Source: Candidatus Methylomirabilis sp.
Lineage (GTDB): Bacteria; Methylomirabilota; Methylomirabilia; Methylomirabilales; Methylomirabilaceae
Assembly (NCBI RefSeq): GCF_028716865.1
Contig: NZ_JAQUOY010000017.1
Coordinates: 1 to 64,000, forward strand
DNA: 64,000 nucleotides
Direction of reading: 5' to 3'
Shown one piece after another: positions 46,372 through 57,866 of the stretch. The notes beneath the pieces were generated by a model. It did no database searches. It saw only the letters and a program-made list of their open reading frames with translations, and was not told where the DNA came from. Made by a program: the position numbers and the translations under genes. Each line of letters starts with the position of its first letter. The stretch's first letter is position 1.

Positions 46372-47595
46372 ATGCGGAAACAGATCGCGATTGGGCAATT
46401 ACGAATCGGGATGTATGTTACCAGGCTCGATAGGCCGTGGACAAAAACCCCTTTTTGGCGCCACAAGATGCGAATCGAGAGTTCCGAGCACATCGAGGCA
46501 TTGCGCGCCTGTGGCGTACAATTTGTAGAGATCGATACGGAGAAGGGGCTGGACCTTGCTCCTCAGAGCAGCGTTCGCACAACCACTCCTTCTGCGACTC
46601 CTACGACAGAGCACTCATTCTTACATCCGCCCCAGCCCCGGGGAGTCTCATTCGAAGAAGAGATGAGCAGTGCTAAAGAGGTGTATGGCCAGGCTAAAGT
46701 GGTAGTGGCCCAAGCCATGAGCGCCGCACGGCAAGATCGAGCGCTCGATGTCGAGGCGGTTAGCCAGGTGTCGGAGAGGATGGTGGAGAGCGTCCTCCGC
46801 AATAAGGATGCGCTTTGCAGCCTTTCGCGCCTCAAGAGCTTCGATGAGTACACCTTCTTCCACTCGGTTAATGTTGCTATTCTGGCTCTTGCGATGGGCC
46901 TGCATCACGAGATGTCCCGCGACGCCCTTTCCAGGCTCGGCTTGGGGGCATTACTCCACGATATCGGAAAGATGAGGGTTCCCGTGGACCTCTTAAACGC
47001 GCCTAGGCGGCTGGAGGAGGGTGAACGAGAGATTCTGAAGCAGCATGTCATGCGTGGCGCGGAGTACTTGTCGCAACATGCCGCCCTGTCGGAGGAGGTC
47101 TTCTGGCCCCTGCTGGAGCATCACGAGCGGCTGGATGGGACCGGCTACCCCGCCGGTCGGAAACGGAAAGATTTGAGTCAGTCCGGTCTGATCACAGGCG
47201 TAGCAGACATTTACGATGCCATCACCTCTGATCGTGTATACCACAAAGGGATACCCCCATTTCAGGCCATGCGAGAGCTGCATGGGCTGGCGCTTGACGG
47301 GCACCTCGATCTTCACGTGGTGAGAGGGCTCACTCAGTGCGTCGGCCTGTACCCCGTTGGAAGTTATGTGAGACTTTCGACAAGAGAAATCGGCGTGGTA
47401 AGTCGGCTGAACCACGCCGAACCCTTACTACCGACATTGCTCTTGGTCAGCAATGGGGGTGTCCCGTATCGACCACCGAAGCCCTTCGATCTCGCCCAGC
47501 AGCCCACACAACCCTTGTGCTATATTGTGACTCCGGTAGACCCACATCAGCTCGGCATTGACCCCAACCACGTATTGGGCGACCTGTCCGCATGA
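46372..47595 (+). CDS. HD-GYP domain phosphodiesterase with DUF3391 N-terminus
   Basis: This 407-residue protein starts MRKQIAIGQLRIGMYVTRLD with a DUF3391 domain (about 1-130). The HD-GYP domain has HSVNVAILALAMG, LLHDIGKMRVP and HHERLDGTGYPAG, all key residues present, so it should hydrolyse cyclic di-GMP. It starts 11 bp after mnmA and overlaps the next small gene by ATGA. Confidence 0.92.
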   Translation: MRKQIAIGQLRIGMYVTRLDRPWTKTPFWRHKMRIESSEHIEALRACGVQFVEIDTEKGLDLAPQSSVRTTTPSATPTTEHSFLHPPQPRGVSFEEEMSSAKEVYGQAKVVVAQAMSAARQDRALDVEAVSQVSERMVESVLRNKDALCSLSRLKSFDEYTFFHSVNVAILALAMGLHHEMSRDALSRLGLGALLHDIGKMRVPVDLLNAPRRLEEGEREILKQHVMRGAEYLSQHAALSEEVFWPLLEHHERLDGTGYPAGRKRKDLSQSGLITGVADIYDAITSDRVYHKGIPPFQAMRELHGLALDGHLDLHVVRGLTQCVGLYPVGSYVRLSTREIGVVSRLNHAEPLLPTLLLVSNGGVPYRPPKPFDLAQQPTQPLCYIVTPVDPHQLGIDPNHVLGDLSA

Positions 47596-47789
47596 TCTAT
47601 AGTCCGCCTGGGTTGAAGCCTATTGAGAACTCCACGCATTTCATGACTATTCATCCGGGGAGAAAGTGGATCGACATATCGGCGGGCGAGGCGGTTCGCG
47701 TCGTTCAGGAATACAGCCGTCTCGAGGCCACACTAGCGGCTCATCGCTCCCAAGTGGCCAAAAAAGGCTTGACAAATCTCAATCAGTAG
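47592..47789 (+). CDS. Small hypothetical protein
   Basis: This 65-residue frame overlaps the HD-GYP stop (ATGA), which favours translational coupling. Residues FMTIHPGRKWIDISAGEAVR are a strand-rich segment with a helical tail. I recognise no family. It could be real or chance. Confidence 0.4.
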   Translation: MIYSPPGLKPIENSTHFMTIHPGRKWIDISAGEAVRVVQEYSRLEATLAAHRSQVAKKGLTNLNQ

Positions 47790-47822
47790 GGCAAGCTTGA
47801 GCGCGTTTTCACGATCTTTAGA

Positions 47823-47862
47823 GCTGCCAGGTCCGACTCAAGGGATCCGGCAGCGCTTTTTT
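47823..47862 (+). terminator. Rho-independent terminator upstream of the atp operon
   Basis: GCTGCC and GGCAGC, extended inward by a further 5-bp pairing (GGTCC with GGATC, one G-U), form a hairpin followed by GCTTTTTTG. It ends the mnmA/HD-GYP transcript 9 bp before atpI starts, so the atp operon may have its own promoter downstream or be attenuated here. Confidence 0.75.
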
Positions 47863-47871
47863 GCCGGTGGT

Positions 47872-48282
47872 ATGAACGAGCGGGAGCAGTTCGTCCGAGG
47901 TACGCTGGTTGGCGCGCTTGGCCTCGTCGCGGCCGGGCTCGTCGGTTTTGGGCTGTTCGGGAAGTGGGATTGGGCCTTGGGCCTTGCCACCGGCGCGCTC
48001 GTCAGCCTGTTCAGCTTCAGACTCATTGTCCAAACCGTGGTCCGTCTCACCGAGCGCCAGGCGCCTCGGTCGCGTGGTCAACAGTACTGGTGGGTCCGAT
48101 CTATTCTTAGGCTCTTCGGAGTCGCCGTCATCGTCTTCTTCGTGATCGTTTACCTGCCTGTGAATCTGATCGGGATGGCGCTCGGCCTGCTGGCGGTTCA
48201 ACTTGGGATGGGCGGATATTTCGTCGTTCGTTCGTCGTTTTTGCACAGTAGCAATACCGGATTGGAGGATCAGAAGCCATGA
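47872..48282 (+). CDS. ATP synthase subunit I (AtpI-like)
   Basis: I choose the ATG at 47872 (MNEREQFVRGTLVGAL), because the longer frame from 47797 passes through a terminator hairpin. The 136-residue protein has four membrane spans (LVAAGLVGFGLFG; WALGLATGALVSLFSF; LFGVAVIVFFVIVYL; GMALGLLAVQLGMGGYFVV). AtpI aids c-ring assembly in other bacteria. Its stop overlaps atpF by 4 bp. Confidence 0.78.
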   Translation: MNEREQFVRGTLVGALGLVAAGLVGFGLFGKWDWALGLATGALVSLFSFRLIVQTVVRLTERQAPRSRGQQYWWVRSILRLFGVAVIVFFVIVYLPVNLIGMALGLLAVQLGMGGYFVVRSSFLHSSNTGLEDQKP

Positions 48283-48884
48283 CGAAGGATCGCATCCGGC
48301 TTATCGCGGTGACGGCCTGCTTTTTCCTTGGGTTGGCGCTTCTCGTGGCCTTCCCTGCATGGGCCGCCGAGGAAGCCCATGGGGGAGAGCAGCCCGGGAT
48401 CATCAACCTGAATAAGACATTGATCCTTCAGGTTGTGAACTTTCTCATTTTGATTGCCGTGCTGTACAAGTTCCTGTTCAAGCCGCTCACCCAGTTTCTC
48501 GCGACGCGGGCCGATGGCATCAAGCGTTCCCTGGAGGAGGCGAAGGCAGCCAGAGAGGCCGCGGCCCAGACCCAGAAGGAGTACGAAGCACAGATTCTCG
48601 CGACCCGGCGGGAGGCCGCCGCCATGCGGGAGTCGGCGATCCGTGAGGTCGAGGAGGAGCGGCAGCGACTGCTCAAGGTCTCGCGTGAGGAGGCCGCCCG
48701 TCTCGTGACCGAGGCCAAGGCGCAGATCGAGCAGGAGGTCAAAAGGGCGAAGGCCGAGCTTCGCGCGGAGGTAGTCGATCTCTCGCTTGGGGTCGCGGAG
48801 CGCGTCATCGCCCGCAGTCTTACCACCGATGATCATCGCCGTCTGGCGGAGCAGGTGGTGGCCGAGATTGGGAGCGGACGGTGA
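48279..48884 (+). CDS. atpF: ATP synthase subunit b
   Basis: This 201-residue protein has an N-terminal hydrophobic segment ending FPAWAAEEAHGG, a possible cleaved signal peptide. The usual b-subunit span (LILQVVNFLILIAVLYKFLF) and a long charged coiled coil to about residue 175 follow. It forms the peripheral stalk. The double N-terminus is seen in several split-type atp operons. atpB and atpE do not precede it. Confidence 0.92.
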   Translation: MTKDRIRLIAVTACFFLGLALLVAFPAWAAEEAHGGEQPGIINLNKTLILQVVNFLILIAVLYKFLFKPLTQFLATRADGIKRSLEEAKAAREAAAQTQKEYEAQILATRREAAAMRESAIREVEEERQRLLKVSREEAARLVTEAKAQIEQEVKRAKAELRAEVVDLSLGVAERVIARSLTTDDHRRLAEQVVAEIGSGR

Positions 48885-49432
48885 GAGCCAGCGGTCTCGC
48901 CAGAAGGTACGCCAAGGCGCTGGCAGACGTTGCGGCCGAGCAGCAACTGCTGGAGACGGTCGGATCTGACCTTCGCGCGGTTGTAGAGACGATGAAACGA
49001 ACTCGCGAGGTGGCGACCTTCTTTGCGAGTCCCGCCATCCCACTGAGCGATAAACGGCGCATCCTGCACACGATTGCGGAAGGGGTGGGGGTGAAGCCGC
49101 TTACCGCCAAATTTCTGAATCTGATCCTGGAGAAACGGCGGCTCCCGCACCTCGGAGAGATTGCCCTCGCCTATGAGGAACTGACCGATGAGCGGCTGGG
49201 TCGCGGAAAAGCCACAGTGACCTCAGCGATCCCGCTGTCCGAGCCGATCATTCACGGGCTCCAGGAGCGCCTCCGGATGGCGACGGGAAAAGAGATCTAT
49301 CTGGAGGCTCGAGTCGACCCCTCCATCGTGGGCGGGTTTGTTGCGCAAATTGGCAGCACCATCTACGATGGGTCCGTCAGGACACAACTGAAAAAGGTGC
49401 GCGAACACCTGCTGAAGAGCGAGTATCGCTGA
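48881..49432 (+). CDS. atpH: ATP synthase subunit delta
   Basis: This 183-residue protein starts MRASGLARRYAKALADVAAE, the typical RYAKAL pattern, and ends with VDPSIVGGFVAQIGSTIYDG, the conserved OSCP C-terminal motif. It links the peripheral stalk to F1. It overlaps atpF by 4 bp. Confidence 0.94.
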   Translation: MRASGLARRYAKALADVAAEQQLLETVGSDLRAVVETMKRTREVATFFASPAIPLSDKRRILHTIAEGVGVKPLTAKFLNLILEKRRLPHLGEIALAYEELTDERLGRGKATVTSAIPLSEPIIHGLQERLRMATGKEIYLEARVDPSIVGGFVAQIGSTIYDGSVRTQLKKVREHLLKSEYR

Positions 49433-49450
49433 CACTGAAAGGGTAGCGGA

Positions 49451-50977
49451 ATGGCGCAGATCAAAGCGGAAGAGATCACCGAAATTATCAAGCAGCAACT
49501 GGCCGGGTACGAGGCGCTCGTTGATGTCGCGGAGGTCGGCACCGTCATCGAGGCGGGCGACGGGATTGCTCGCATCTACGGCCTGGAAAAGGCCATGGCC
49601 GGCGAACTCCTGGAGTTTCCGCACGACGTCTTCGGCATGGTGCTGAACCTTGAGGAGGACAACGTCGGCGCGGTCCTGTTGGGCGAGGCGGAAGCGATCA
49701 AAGAGGGTGATCTGGTCAAGCGGACGGGCCGGATCGCCTCGGTGCCGGTGGGCGAGGCGCTGGTGGGGAGGGTGGTGAACGCTCTGGGCCTGCCGATCGA
49801 CGGCAAGGGACCGATCGACGCCAAAGAGCTTCGGCCCATTGAGCGGTTGGCCCCCGGGGTGGTGGACCGCCGACCGGTTAAGGAGGCGCTTCAGACCGGT
49901 ATCAAGGCCATCGATGCGATGATCCCGATCGGTCGGGGACAGCGCGAGTTGATCATCGGCGACCGGCAGACCGGCAAGACGGCGGTCGCGATTGACGCCA
50001 TCATCAACCAGAAGGGTAAAGACGTCTTCTGTGTCTACGTGGCTGTCGGTCAGAAGCGGTCTACCGTCGCCCAGGTGGTCAAGACGCTGGAAGAGGCCGG
50101 GGCTATGGCCTACACCACGGTTGTTGCGGCTACTGCCTCCGAACTGGCGCCGCTTCAGTATATCGCCCCCTATGCCGGCTGCGCGATAGGCGAGTATTTC
50201 CGCGACTCTGGGCGTCACTCCCTGTGCGTCTACGACGACCTGTCCAAGCATGCCCAGGCCTATCGCCAGCTCTCGCTGCTGCTGCGTCGGCCGCCCGGCC
50301 GCGAGGCCTATCCGGGCGATGTCTTCTACCTGCACTCGCGCCTTCTGGAGCGGGGGGCCAAGCTGAATGACGATCTGGGCGGAGGGTCGCTGACCGCGCT
50401 CCCAATCATCGAGACCCAGCTTGGCGACGTTTCGGCCTACATCCCGACCAACGTGATCTCGATCACCGACGGCCAGATCTATCTGGAAACCGATCTGTTC
50501 TTCGCCGGTATCCGGCCGGCCATCAACGTCGGCCTGTCGGTCTCCCGAGTCGGCGGCTCGGCCCAGATCAAGGCGATGCGGCAGGTGGCCGGTAAGCTCC
50601 GGTTGGACCTGGCGCAGTATCGGGAGATGGCCGCGTTCGCCCAATTTGGGAGCGAACTGGACAAGGCCACCCAGGCTCAGCTCAATCGGGGCGCGCGAAT
50701 GGTCGAGGTGCTGAAACAGGGGCAGTATGTGCCCCTCGAGGTCGAACGACAGATCCTCATTATCTATGCGGGAACGGCCGGCCACCTGGACGAGCTTCCG
50801 GTTGACACGGTCTTGCAATTTGAGGGGGTGTTGCACAAATCCGTCGAGGGGCGGTATCCAAGCATCTTTCAGGAGATCAGGGAAAAGCGCGAACTCAGCG
50901 ATGCCCTCCGCGCCCAGATGGACCAGGCGATTACCGAGTGCAAGGCCGAGTTTCTGGCGGCTCGAAAGGCGGCCTAA
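49451..50977 (+). CDS. atpA: ATP synthase subunit alpha
   Basis: This 508-residue protein has the Walker [16 protein letters not shown] near residue 170, RELIIGDRQ, the arginine finger region [15 protein letters not shown] and [12 protein letters not shown]. Its length and motifs are standard. It forms the non-catalytic nucleotide sites of F1. Confidence 0.97.
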   Translation: MAQIKAEEITEIIKQQLAGYEALVDVAEVGTVIEAGDGIARIYGLEKAMAGELLEFPHDVFGMVLNLEEDNVGAVLLGEAEAIKEGDLVKRTGRIASVPVGEALVGRVVNALGLPIDGKGPIDAKELRPIERLAPGVVDRRPVKEALQTGIKAIDAMIPIGRGQRELIIGDRQTGKTAVAIDAIINQKGKDVFCVYVAVGQKRSTVAQVVKTLEEAGAMAYTTVVAATASELAPLQYIAPYAGCAIGEYFRDSGRHSLCVYDDLSKHAQAYRQLSLLLRRPPGREAYPGDVFYLHSRLLERGAKLNDDLGGGSLTALPIIETQLGDVSAYIPTNVISITDGQIYLETDLFFAGIRPAINVGLSVSRVGGSAQIKAMRQVAGKLRLDLAQYREMAAFAQFGSELDKATQAQLNRGARMVEVLKQGQYVPLEVERQILIIYAGTAGHLDELPVDTVLQFEGVLHKSVEGRYPSIFQEIREKRELSDALRAQMDQAITECKAEFLAARKAA

Positions 50978-51009
50978 GAGCAGGGGTTAGGGTTTAGAGG
51001 CGGCAGAGC

Positions 51010-51882
51010 ATGGCGACATTACGCGATATTAAGCGGCGCATTACATCAGTCAAAAGCACCCAGCAGATCACCAAGGCGATGAAGTTGGTGGCGGCAGCCA
51101 AGCTGCGCCGCGCCCAGGAGCGTATCCTGGAGGCCCGCCCCTATGCCTTCAAGATGCAGGAGGTACTGGCTAGCCTCGCCTTGAGAGCCGATCCTCAGTA
51201 TCATCCGCTGCTGTGCCGACGCGAAACCGGTAAAAAGATTATCGTGGTTATCGCCGCCGACAAGGGACTCTGTGGCGGGTTCAATAGCAATATCATGCGC
51301 CGGTCGTTGGAGTTGCTCCGCACAACACCCGGCGAAACGACCGTCACGCTGGTCGTCGTCGGGCGCAAGACGCGTGATTTCTATCGGCGCCGCCCCTATG
51401 CGATCCGGTCGGAACAGATCGGCTTTTTCGATCGGTTGGCGTATGACCATGCGGCCGCGTTGGGCCGAGAGTTGGCGAATGCCTACGTGGCCGAGGAGGC
51501 GGACGAGATCCAGTTGGTCTATAATGAGTTTAAGTCGGTCGCGACGCAGCGGGTCGTGGTGGAGCGACTGCTGCCCATCGAGCCGTTGCAAGCCCCTGAG
51601 GAGCTGGCCACCATCGACTTCATTTATGAGCCGTCGCCGAAGGCGATCCTGGAGGGGCTGCTGCCTAAACATGTTGAGGTGCAGGTGTACAGGGCGCTCA
51701 TGGAATCGTTGGCCGGTGAGTACGGCGCCCGGATGACCGCTATGGATGCGGCGAGCAAGAACGCCTCAGAGATGATCGACCTGCTGACGCTGCAGTTCAA
51801 CAAGGCGCGGCAGGAACGAATCACCAAGGAGCTGCTCGAAGTTGTCGGTGGGGCCGAGGCGTTGCGGGCGGCTAAGGGATAG
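51010..51882 (+). CDS. atpG: ATP synthase subunit gamma
   Basis: This 290-residue protein starts MATLRDIKRRITSVKSTQQI with the N-terminal rotor helix and ends RMTAMDAASKNASEMIDLLT with the C-terminal helix. DKGLCGGFNSNI is the conserved middle motif. It is the rotating shaft. A short GGGGTTAGGGTTTAG repeat lies just upstream (about 50982-50996). Confidence 0.96.
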   Translation: MATLRDIKRRITSVKSTQQITKAMKLVAAAKLRRAQERILEARPYAFKMQEVLASLALRADPQYHPLLCRRETGKKIIVVIAADKGLCGGFNSNIMRRSLELLRTTPGETTVTLVVVGRKTRDFYRRRPYAIRSEQIGFFDRLAYDHAAALGRELANAYVAEEADEIQLVYNEFKSVATQRVVVERLLPIEPLQAPEELATIDFIYEPSPKAILEGLLPKHVEVQVYRALMESLAGEYGARMTAMDAASKNASEMIDLLTLQFNKARQERITKELLEVVGGAEALRAAKG

Positions 51883-51919
51883 AGACGGCCGTCAGCTTGT
51901 GCTGAGCGCTGAAGACTGA

Positions 51920-53362
<1,443 letters not shown>

Positions 53363-53389
53363 GCCTGTCGCATAGGGCACGATAACGTT

Positions 53390-53818
53390 ATGGCAGAGCA
53401 ACAGAGTCAGACTTTTATGCTTGAGGTGGTGACGCCTCAGCGGCTGATCATCAGCGAAGAGATCGAGGAACTGATGGCCCCCGGCCAGGAGGGGTATTTC
53501 GGCGTCTGGCCCGGCCACACCCCGTTTATGACGACGCTGAAGATCGGGGAGCTGTCCTATACGCGGGGGCGGAAGGAGCGGTTTCTGGCCGTCAACTGGG
53601 GGTATGCCGAGGTCCGCCCCGACAAGGTGATCGTCCTGGTGGAGTCGGCGGAGCGGCCGGAGGAGATCGACCTGGCCAGGGCCGAACAGGCCAAGGTGCG
53701 GGCTGAAGAGCGGTTGCGCCAGTTTGGGGATGAAGCCATCGATCATGCCAGGGCCCAGGCCGCCCTTGAGCGGGCACTTGCCAGAATGGCAGTTGCCGCC
53801 AAGGGGAGACAATCGTAA
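53390..53818 (+). CDS. atpC: ATP synthase subunit epsilon
   Basis: This 142-residue protein has the N-terminal beta domain ([40 protein letters not shown]) and two C-terminal helices starting at [19 protein letters not shown]. It is the last atp gene, followed 10 bp later by the DAHP synthase. Confidence 0.95.
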   Translation: MAEQQSQTFMLEVVTPQRLIISEEIEELMAPGQEGYFGVWPGHTPFMTTLKIGELSYTRGRKERFLAVNWGYAEVRPDKVIVLVESAERPEEIDLARAEQAKVRAEERLRQFGDEAIDHARAQAALERALARMAVAAKGRQS

Positions 53819-53828
53819 GAGGAACGGC

Positions 53829-54845
53829 ATGATTATCGTCATGAAAACGGGTGCCCACGAGAGCCAGATCCAAGACATCATTCGGCGGATCGAGGCGCTC
53901 GGATATCAGGCCCATATCATTCAGGGGACACAGCGGACGGTTATCGGGGCCGTGGGGGATGAGCGTGGTAAGGATCGTCTGCAGTCGCTGGAGGTAATGC
54001 CTGGAGTGGAGACCGTAGTCCCGATCCTCCAGCCGTTCAAGCTGGCCAGCCGAGAGGTCAAGGGCGGCAAGAGTATTATCAAGGTGGGTGACCTGGAGAT
54101 CGGCGGACCGGCTGTCGTGGTTATGGCCGGCCCATGCTCAGTCGAAAGCGAGGCGCAAATGCTGCAGACCGCCCAGTCAGTCAAGGCGGCTGGAGCAAAG
54201 GTGCTTCGCGGAGGAGCCTTCAAGCCGCGCACCTCGCCCTATGCCTTTCAAGGTCTGGCCGAAGAGGGGCTCAAGTACCTGGATGTCGCGAGGGCGGCAA
54301 CCGGCCTGAAGATCGTGACTGAGGTCGTAAACCCGATGGATGTCGAATTGGTGGCGGCGTATGCCGACATCCTGCAGATCGGCGCTCGAAACGTCCAGAA
54401 TTTCGCTCTGCTGAAGCGGGCCGGCGAGGTCGGCAAGCCGGTCCTGCTCAAACGGGGGATGGCAACCACCATCAAGGAGTTCCTGATGGCGGCCGAATAT
54501 ATTCTGTCGGAGGGGAACTACGACGTGATCCTCTGCGAGCGGGGGATTCGGACCTTCGAGACCAGCACCCGCTTCACTCTCGACCTGAGCGCGATCCCGG
54601 TCCTCGGCAAGCTGACTCACCTGCCGCTGTTTGTGGATCCCAGTCACGGTACCGGCCAATGGGACTACGTAGCGCCGATGGCAAAGGCCGCGGTCGCCTG
54701 CGGAGCCGACGGGCTCATCATCGAAGTCCATCCAAACCCTGCGGAAGCCCAATCGGATGGCCTGCAGTCGCTGAAACCCCAGAAGTTCCAAAAGCTCATG
54801 GACGAATTACGCCCCGTCGCCGAGGCCGTCGGCCGCCGGTTGTAG
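53829..54845 (+). CDS. aroF: 3-deoxy-D-arabino-heptulosonate 7-phosphate synthase, type I beta
   Basis: I choose the ATG at 53829 ([20 protein letters not shown]), giving 338 residues. An N-terminal ferredoxin-like regulatory domain of about 70 residues precedes the barrel with [50 protein letters not shown] and [13 protein letters not shown]. It joins PEP and erythrose 4-phosphate as the first shikimate step. The fused domain in this subclass usually confers feedback inhibition by aromatic amino acids. Confidence 0.93.
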   Translation: MIIVMKTGAHESQIQDIIRRIEALGYQAHIIQGTQRTVIGAVGDERGKDRLQSLEVMPGVETVVPILQPFKLASREVKGGKSIIKVGDLEIGGPAVVVMAGPCSVESEAQMLQTAQSVKAAGAKVLRGGAFKPRTSPYAFQGLAEEGLKYLDVARAATGLKIVTEVVNPMDVELVAAYADILQIGARNVQNFALLKRAGEVGKPVLLKRGMATTIKEFLMAAEYILSEGNYDVILCERGIRTFETSTRFTLDLSAIPVLGKLTHLPLFVDPSHGTGQWDYVAPMAKAAVACGADGLIIEVHPNPAEAQSDGLQSLKPQKFQKLMDELRPVAEAVGRRL

Positions 54846-54953
54846 TAGCACCTTCCAAACGCAAGCTCGCCCCACTCCATTTCGCTATTAGCATTCGATT
54901 ACGTTGAGCATCAACCTCCGCTTTATGCTCGCCCATGACCCTGACTTCCTGCC

Positions 54954-55012
54954 AACCTTGACAACTCCGTAGAAACCAAAGAGAATTGCCGCAGTCCCAT
55001 GAAGCTTCAGGA
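54954..55012 (+). repeat. 59-bp repeat with promoter-like sequence, copy 1
   Basis: AACCTTGACAACTCCGTAGA... to CTTCAGGA matches 55840-55898 at 52 of 59 positions. It contains TTGACA, 17 bp, GAGAAT, a possible sigma-70 promoter. It ends 60 bp before the mntA start. The remaining 54846-55071 spacer has no gene. Confidence 0.85.
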
Positions 55013-55071
55013 CGGGGTTTGACGATTGCCTGTCATCAAGGCATCCTCAGTCAAGAGGCAGCGGAGGAAAC

Positions 55072-55374
55072 GTGCGCGCGAAAATCAATATCCCGAAAGA
55101 TAAACTCGCGGAGTTTTGTCGGCGCCATCAGATTCACAGGCTGGCGCTGTTCGGCTCGGTGTTGCGAGATGATTTTGCGACCGATAGCGACGTGGACGTG
55201 CTGGTGGAGTTTGAGCCGGGAGCGCGCATCGGATTGATCGGTCTGGCAGGAATAGAGAACGAATTGAGTCGCCTAATTGGACGAAAAGTGGACATGAATA
55301 CAGCCGGATGTCTCAGCCCCTATTTCCGAGAAGAAGTGCTTCACGAAGCGGAGGTTGCCTTTGAGCAGGCATGA
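55072..55374 (+). CDS. MntA-like nucleotidyltransferase antitoxin
   Basis: This 100-residue protein starts at GTG (RAKINIPKDKLAEFC). It has LALFGSVLRDDFATDSDVDV, the GSx10DxD motif of minimal nucleotidyltransferases. In MntA-HepT pairs it inactivates the HEPN ribonuclease by attaching AMP. It overlaps hepT by 14 bp. Motif residues are intact. Confidence 0.88.
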   Translation: MRAKINIPKDKLAEFCRRHQIHRLALFGSVLRDDFATDSDVDVLVEFEPGARIGLIGLAGIENELSRLIGRKVDMNTAGCLSPYFREEVLHEAEVAFEQA

Positions 55375-55707
55375 CGATCAGGTCAGCATGCGGCATATGC
55401 TGGACCACGCTCGCGAAGCGTGCGCAATAGCTCGCGGACGCAAGCGCTCCGACTTGGAATCCGACCGGATGCTGCAACTGTCCCTGACCCGTCTGGCGGA
55501 GATTGTGAGCGAGGCCGCATCGCGCGTGTCGATATCCACCCGAAAAAAATACCCTGAGATTCCTTTGGCCGGATATTGTTGGGATGCGCAACCGCCTTAT
55601 CCACGGATATGACATAGTGGACCTTGACCTACTTTGGGATACGGTTGAGACAGACCTTCAGTCGCTAATAGCTCAGTTGGAAGCTGTCTTTAAGGAATCG
55701 CAATAAC
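55361..55707 (+). pseudogene. HepT-like HEPN ribonuclease toxin, frameshifted
   Basis: The first part (LSRHDDQVSMRHMLDHAREA...KKYPEIPLA) runs from about 55361. At about 55570 the frame must shift to read DIVGMRNRLIHGYDIVDLDL...LEAVFKESQ and stop at 55705-55707. The HEPN catalytic Rx4H motif RNRLIH is intact in the second frame. Without a shift the protein ends at 55612 and lacks it. I think the toxin is inactivated, unless frameshifting occurs or the sequence has an error. Confidence 0.85.
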
Positions 55708-55839
55708 CAACGGTCAATGGTCCGTGCGCGAAACGGCCAAACGAAATACGTCAAGCTCGAGCAGAGACTGTTCCTGCCGTTCCGGTTGGCCATAATAGGG
55801 TTGCCGATCAGTGTTCGCCGGTGACGGTGCGCCCAAGAG

Positions 55840-55898
55840 AACCTTGACAACCCCTCAGAAACCAAAGAGAATTGCCGCAGCCCCGGGAAGTTTCAGGA
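55840..55898 (+). repeat. 59-bp repeat with promoter-like sequence, copy 2
   Basis: AACCTTGACAACCCCTCAGA... to TTTCAGGA is the second copy, 88 % identical to 54954-55012, 886 bp further on. It ends 47 bp before brnT. The rest of the 55708-55944 spacer shows no gene. Confidence 0.85.
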
Positions 55899-55908
55899 TC
55901 GGCAGTAG

Positions 55909-56467
<559 letters not shown>

Positions 56468-56488
56468 CGTCGTTAGCTAACAGCCACG

Positions 56489-57267
56489 ATGCTTATGTCG
56501 AAGATCGCCATGAAAACAATACTAACGGACATTGTGGTCCCGCTGCTGGTCGTATCTATTCCGTTTACTCCGAATATTTACGAGATGTTCACTAGGCCTG
56601 AGTTCCATTTCGTTTATGAGACGCAGTATCGAAAGAACCCCGTAATCGAGTGGAATCGGCAGCTTAACAGATTTGTTGATGGGCTGAATAAACTTCCAAA
56701 GCTCAGCGATGGCCCCATTCCGAAGCAGGTTGCGATACGCCTTGCCAGGGACATTTTTGAGGCATTGCCCGCCATGTTAGCCGACGACAGCTTCAAGCCG
56801 ATGGATAGTCAACCGTTAAAATCCTCAACGTATCGAAATACGATCTCCGCAACATTAAGGCTCACTTCGTAGGCTGTGTCGGGTTTGATTCGTACAAGAC
56901 CTACCCGGATTCGCTCGGAAGTCCTGAGAATCGAAATATTTCGCCCTCAGCCACCAGCGTAACCGTAACGGTCCGCTACGACAACCTTGCTCGTTCACCT
57001 GAGGGTTCCTCCCGGCCGGCGTTCATCACCTTCTATGGGGCGGACGCATCACAATGCAAACCAAAAGTCGAAGCCCAGCTTGCGAACGGAGATCTGGCCA
57101 CTGGTAAGGAGGTTGCCATTAGTAGTTATCTTGACGATGTGGAGTCTGCGCAGTGGAAGAGGGAGAGGTTGTCTGATACCGCCGTGAAGGTGTTCTTGGT
57201 TGCGGCCGTTGTCTATCTAACCTTCCAGATTCGAGGGCTGAAGAGGCGAGTGCGCAATATCAGCTAA
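56489..57267 (+). pseudogene. Two-span membrane protein, frameshifted
   Basis: The N-terminal frame (from 56489) has a membrane segment LTDIVVPLLVVSIPF and stays open to a stop at 56872. The sequence after about 56815 makes better sense in another frame: VKILNVSKYDLRNIKAHFVG, then an extracytoplasmic-looking stretch with TVTVRYDNLA and a C-terminal span VKVFLVAAVVYLTFQI ending at 57267. One base appears missing near CAACCGTT. Intact, it would be about 258 residues with a span at each end. I recognise no family. Confidence 0.65.
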
Positions 57268-57429
57268 GTACGGTGTCCAGTCGACGGCGCTGCGCGCCAT
57301 GCCTGATGCGTAGCGTTAGATAACTGCTTGGCAGGTCTCACCACAGCGCCGCCAACCTGTAGGATGGCTCATCTTGTCTGGTGGGCCGACACTGGTTGTA
57401 ATCATGGTAGATCATGCTCCTATCGAATC

Positions 57430-57813
57430 CTACAGCGTCGTCGCCACCAAGTCGATTTCGACGATGGCGCCGCGCGGCAGGGTAGCCACACCGACCGTCG
57501 AGCGAGCGGGCTTAACCTTGCCCAGGTATTCGGCATAGACCTCGTTCATCTGGGCGAAACTGCTCAGGTCGGTGAGATACACGGTGGCCTTGACGACTCG
57601 GTCGAGGGAGCTTGCCCCGGCCTCGAGGACGGCCTTCAGGTTTTCCAGGACTTGGCGCGTCTGGGCCGACACGTCGCCCTCGATCATCTTCCCGGTGGCC
57701 GGATCGAGCGCGATCTGACCGGAGGTGAAGAGGAACCCGTTGAACTTAATCCCTTGCTCATAAGGCCCAATAGCCTTCGGGGCCAGCTCGGTGCTCACGA
57801 CTTCACGCGACAT
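57430..57813 (-). CDS. RidA family reactive intermediate deaminase
   Basis: This 127-residue protein has APKAIGPYEQGIKFNGFLFT, SGQIALDP, and PARSTVGVATLPRGAIVEID, with the Arg that binds the imine carboxylate. It releases ammonia from 2-aminoacrylate and similar intermediates. It follows uvrC-oriented genes on the same strand with no clear functional link. Confidence 0.92.
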   Translation of the reverse strand: MSREVVSTELAPKAIGPYEQGIKFNGFLFTSGQIALDPATGKMIEGDVSAQTRQVLENLKAVLEAGASSLDRVVKATVYLTDLSSFAQMNEVYAEYLGKVKPARSTVGVATLPRGAIVEIDLVATTL

Positions 57814-57866
57814 CTATGCCCCCTCACTCTTACCCTCCCCCGCCATGGGGAGAGGGAAACAGTACA

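Noticed and set aside
47797-47871. Longer AtpI start
   Set aside because: The segment contains a rho-independent terminator, so it is leader and not coding.
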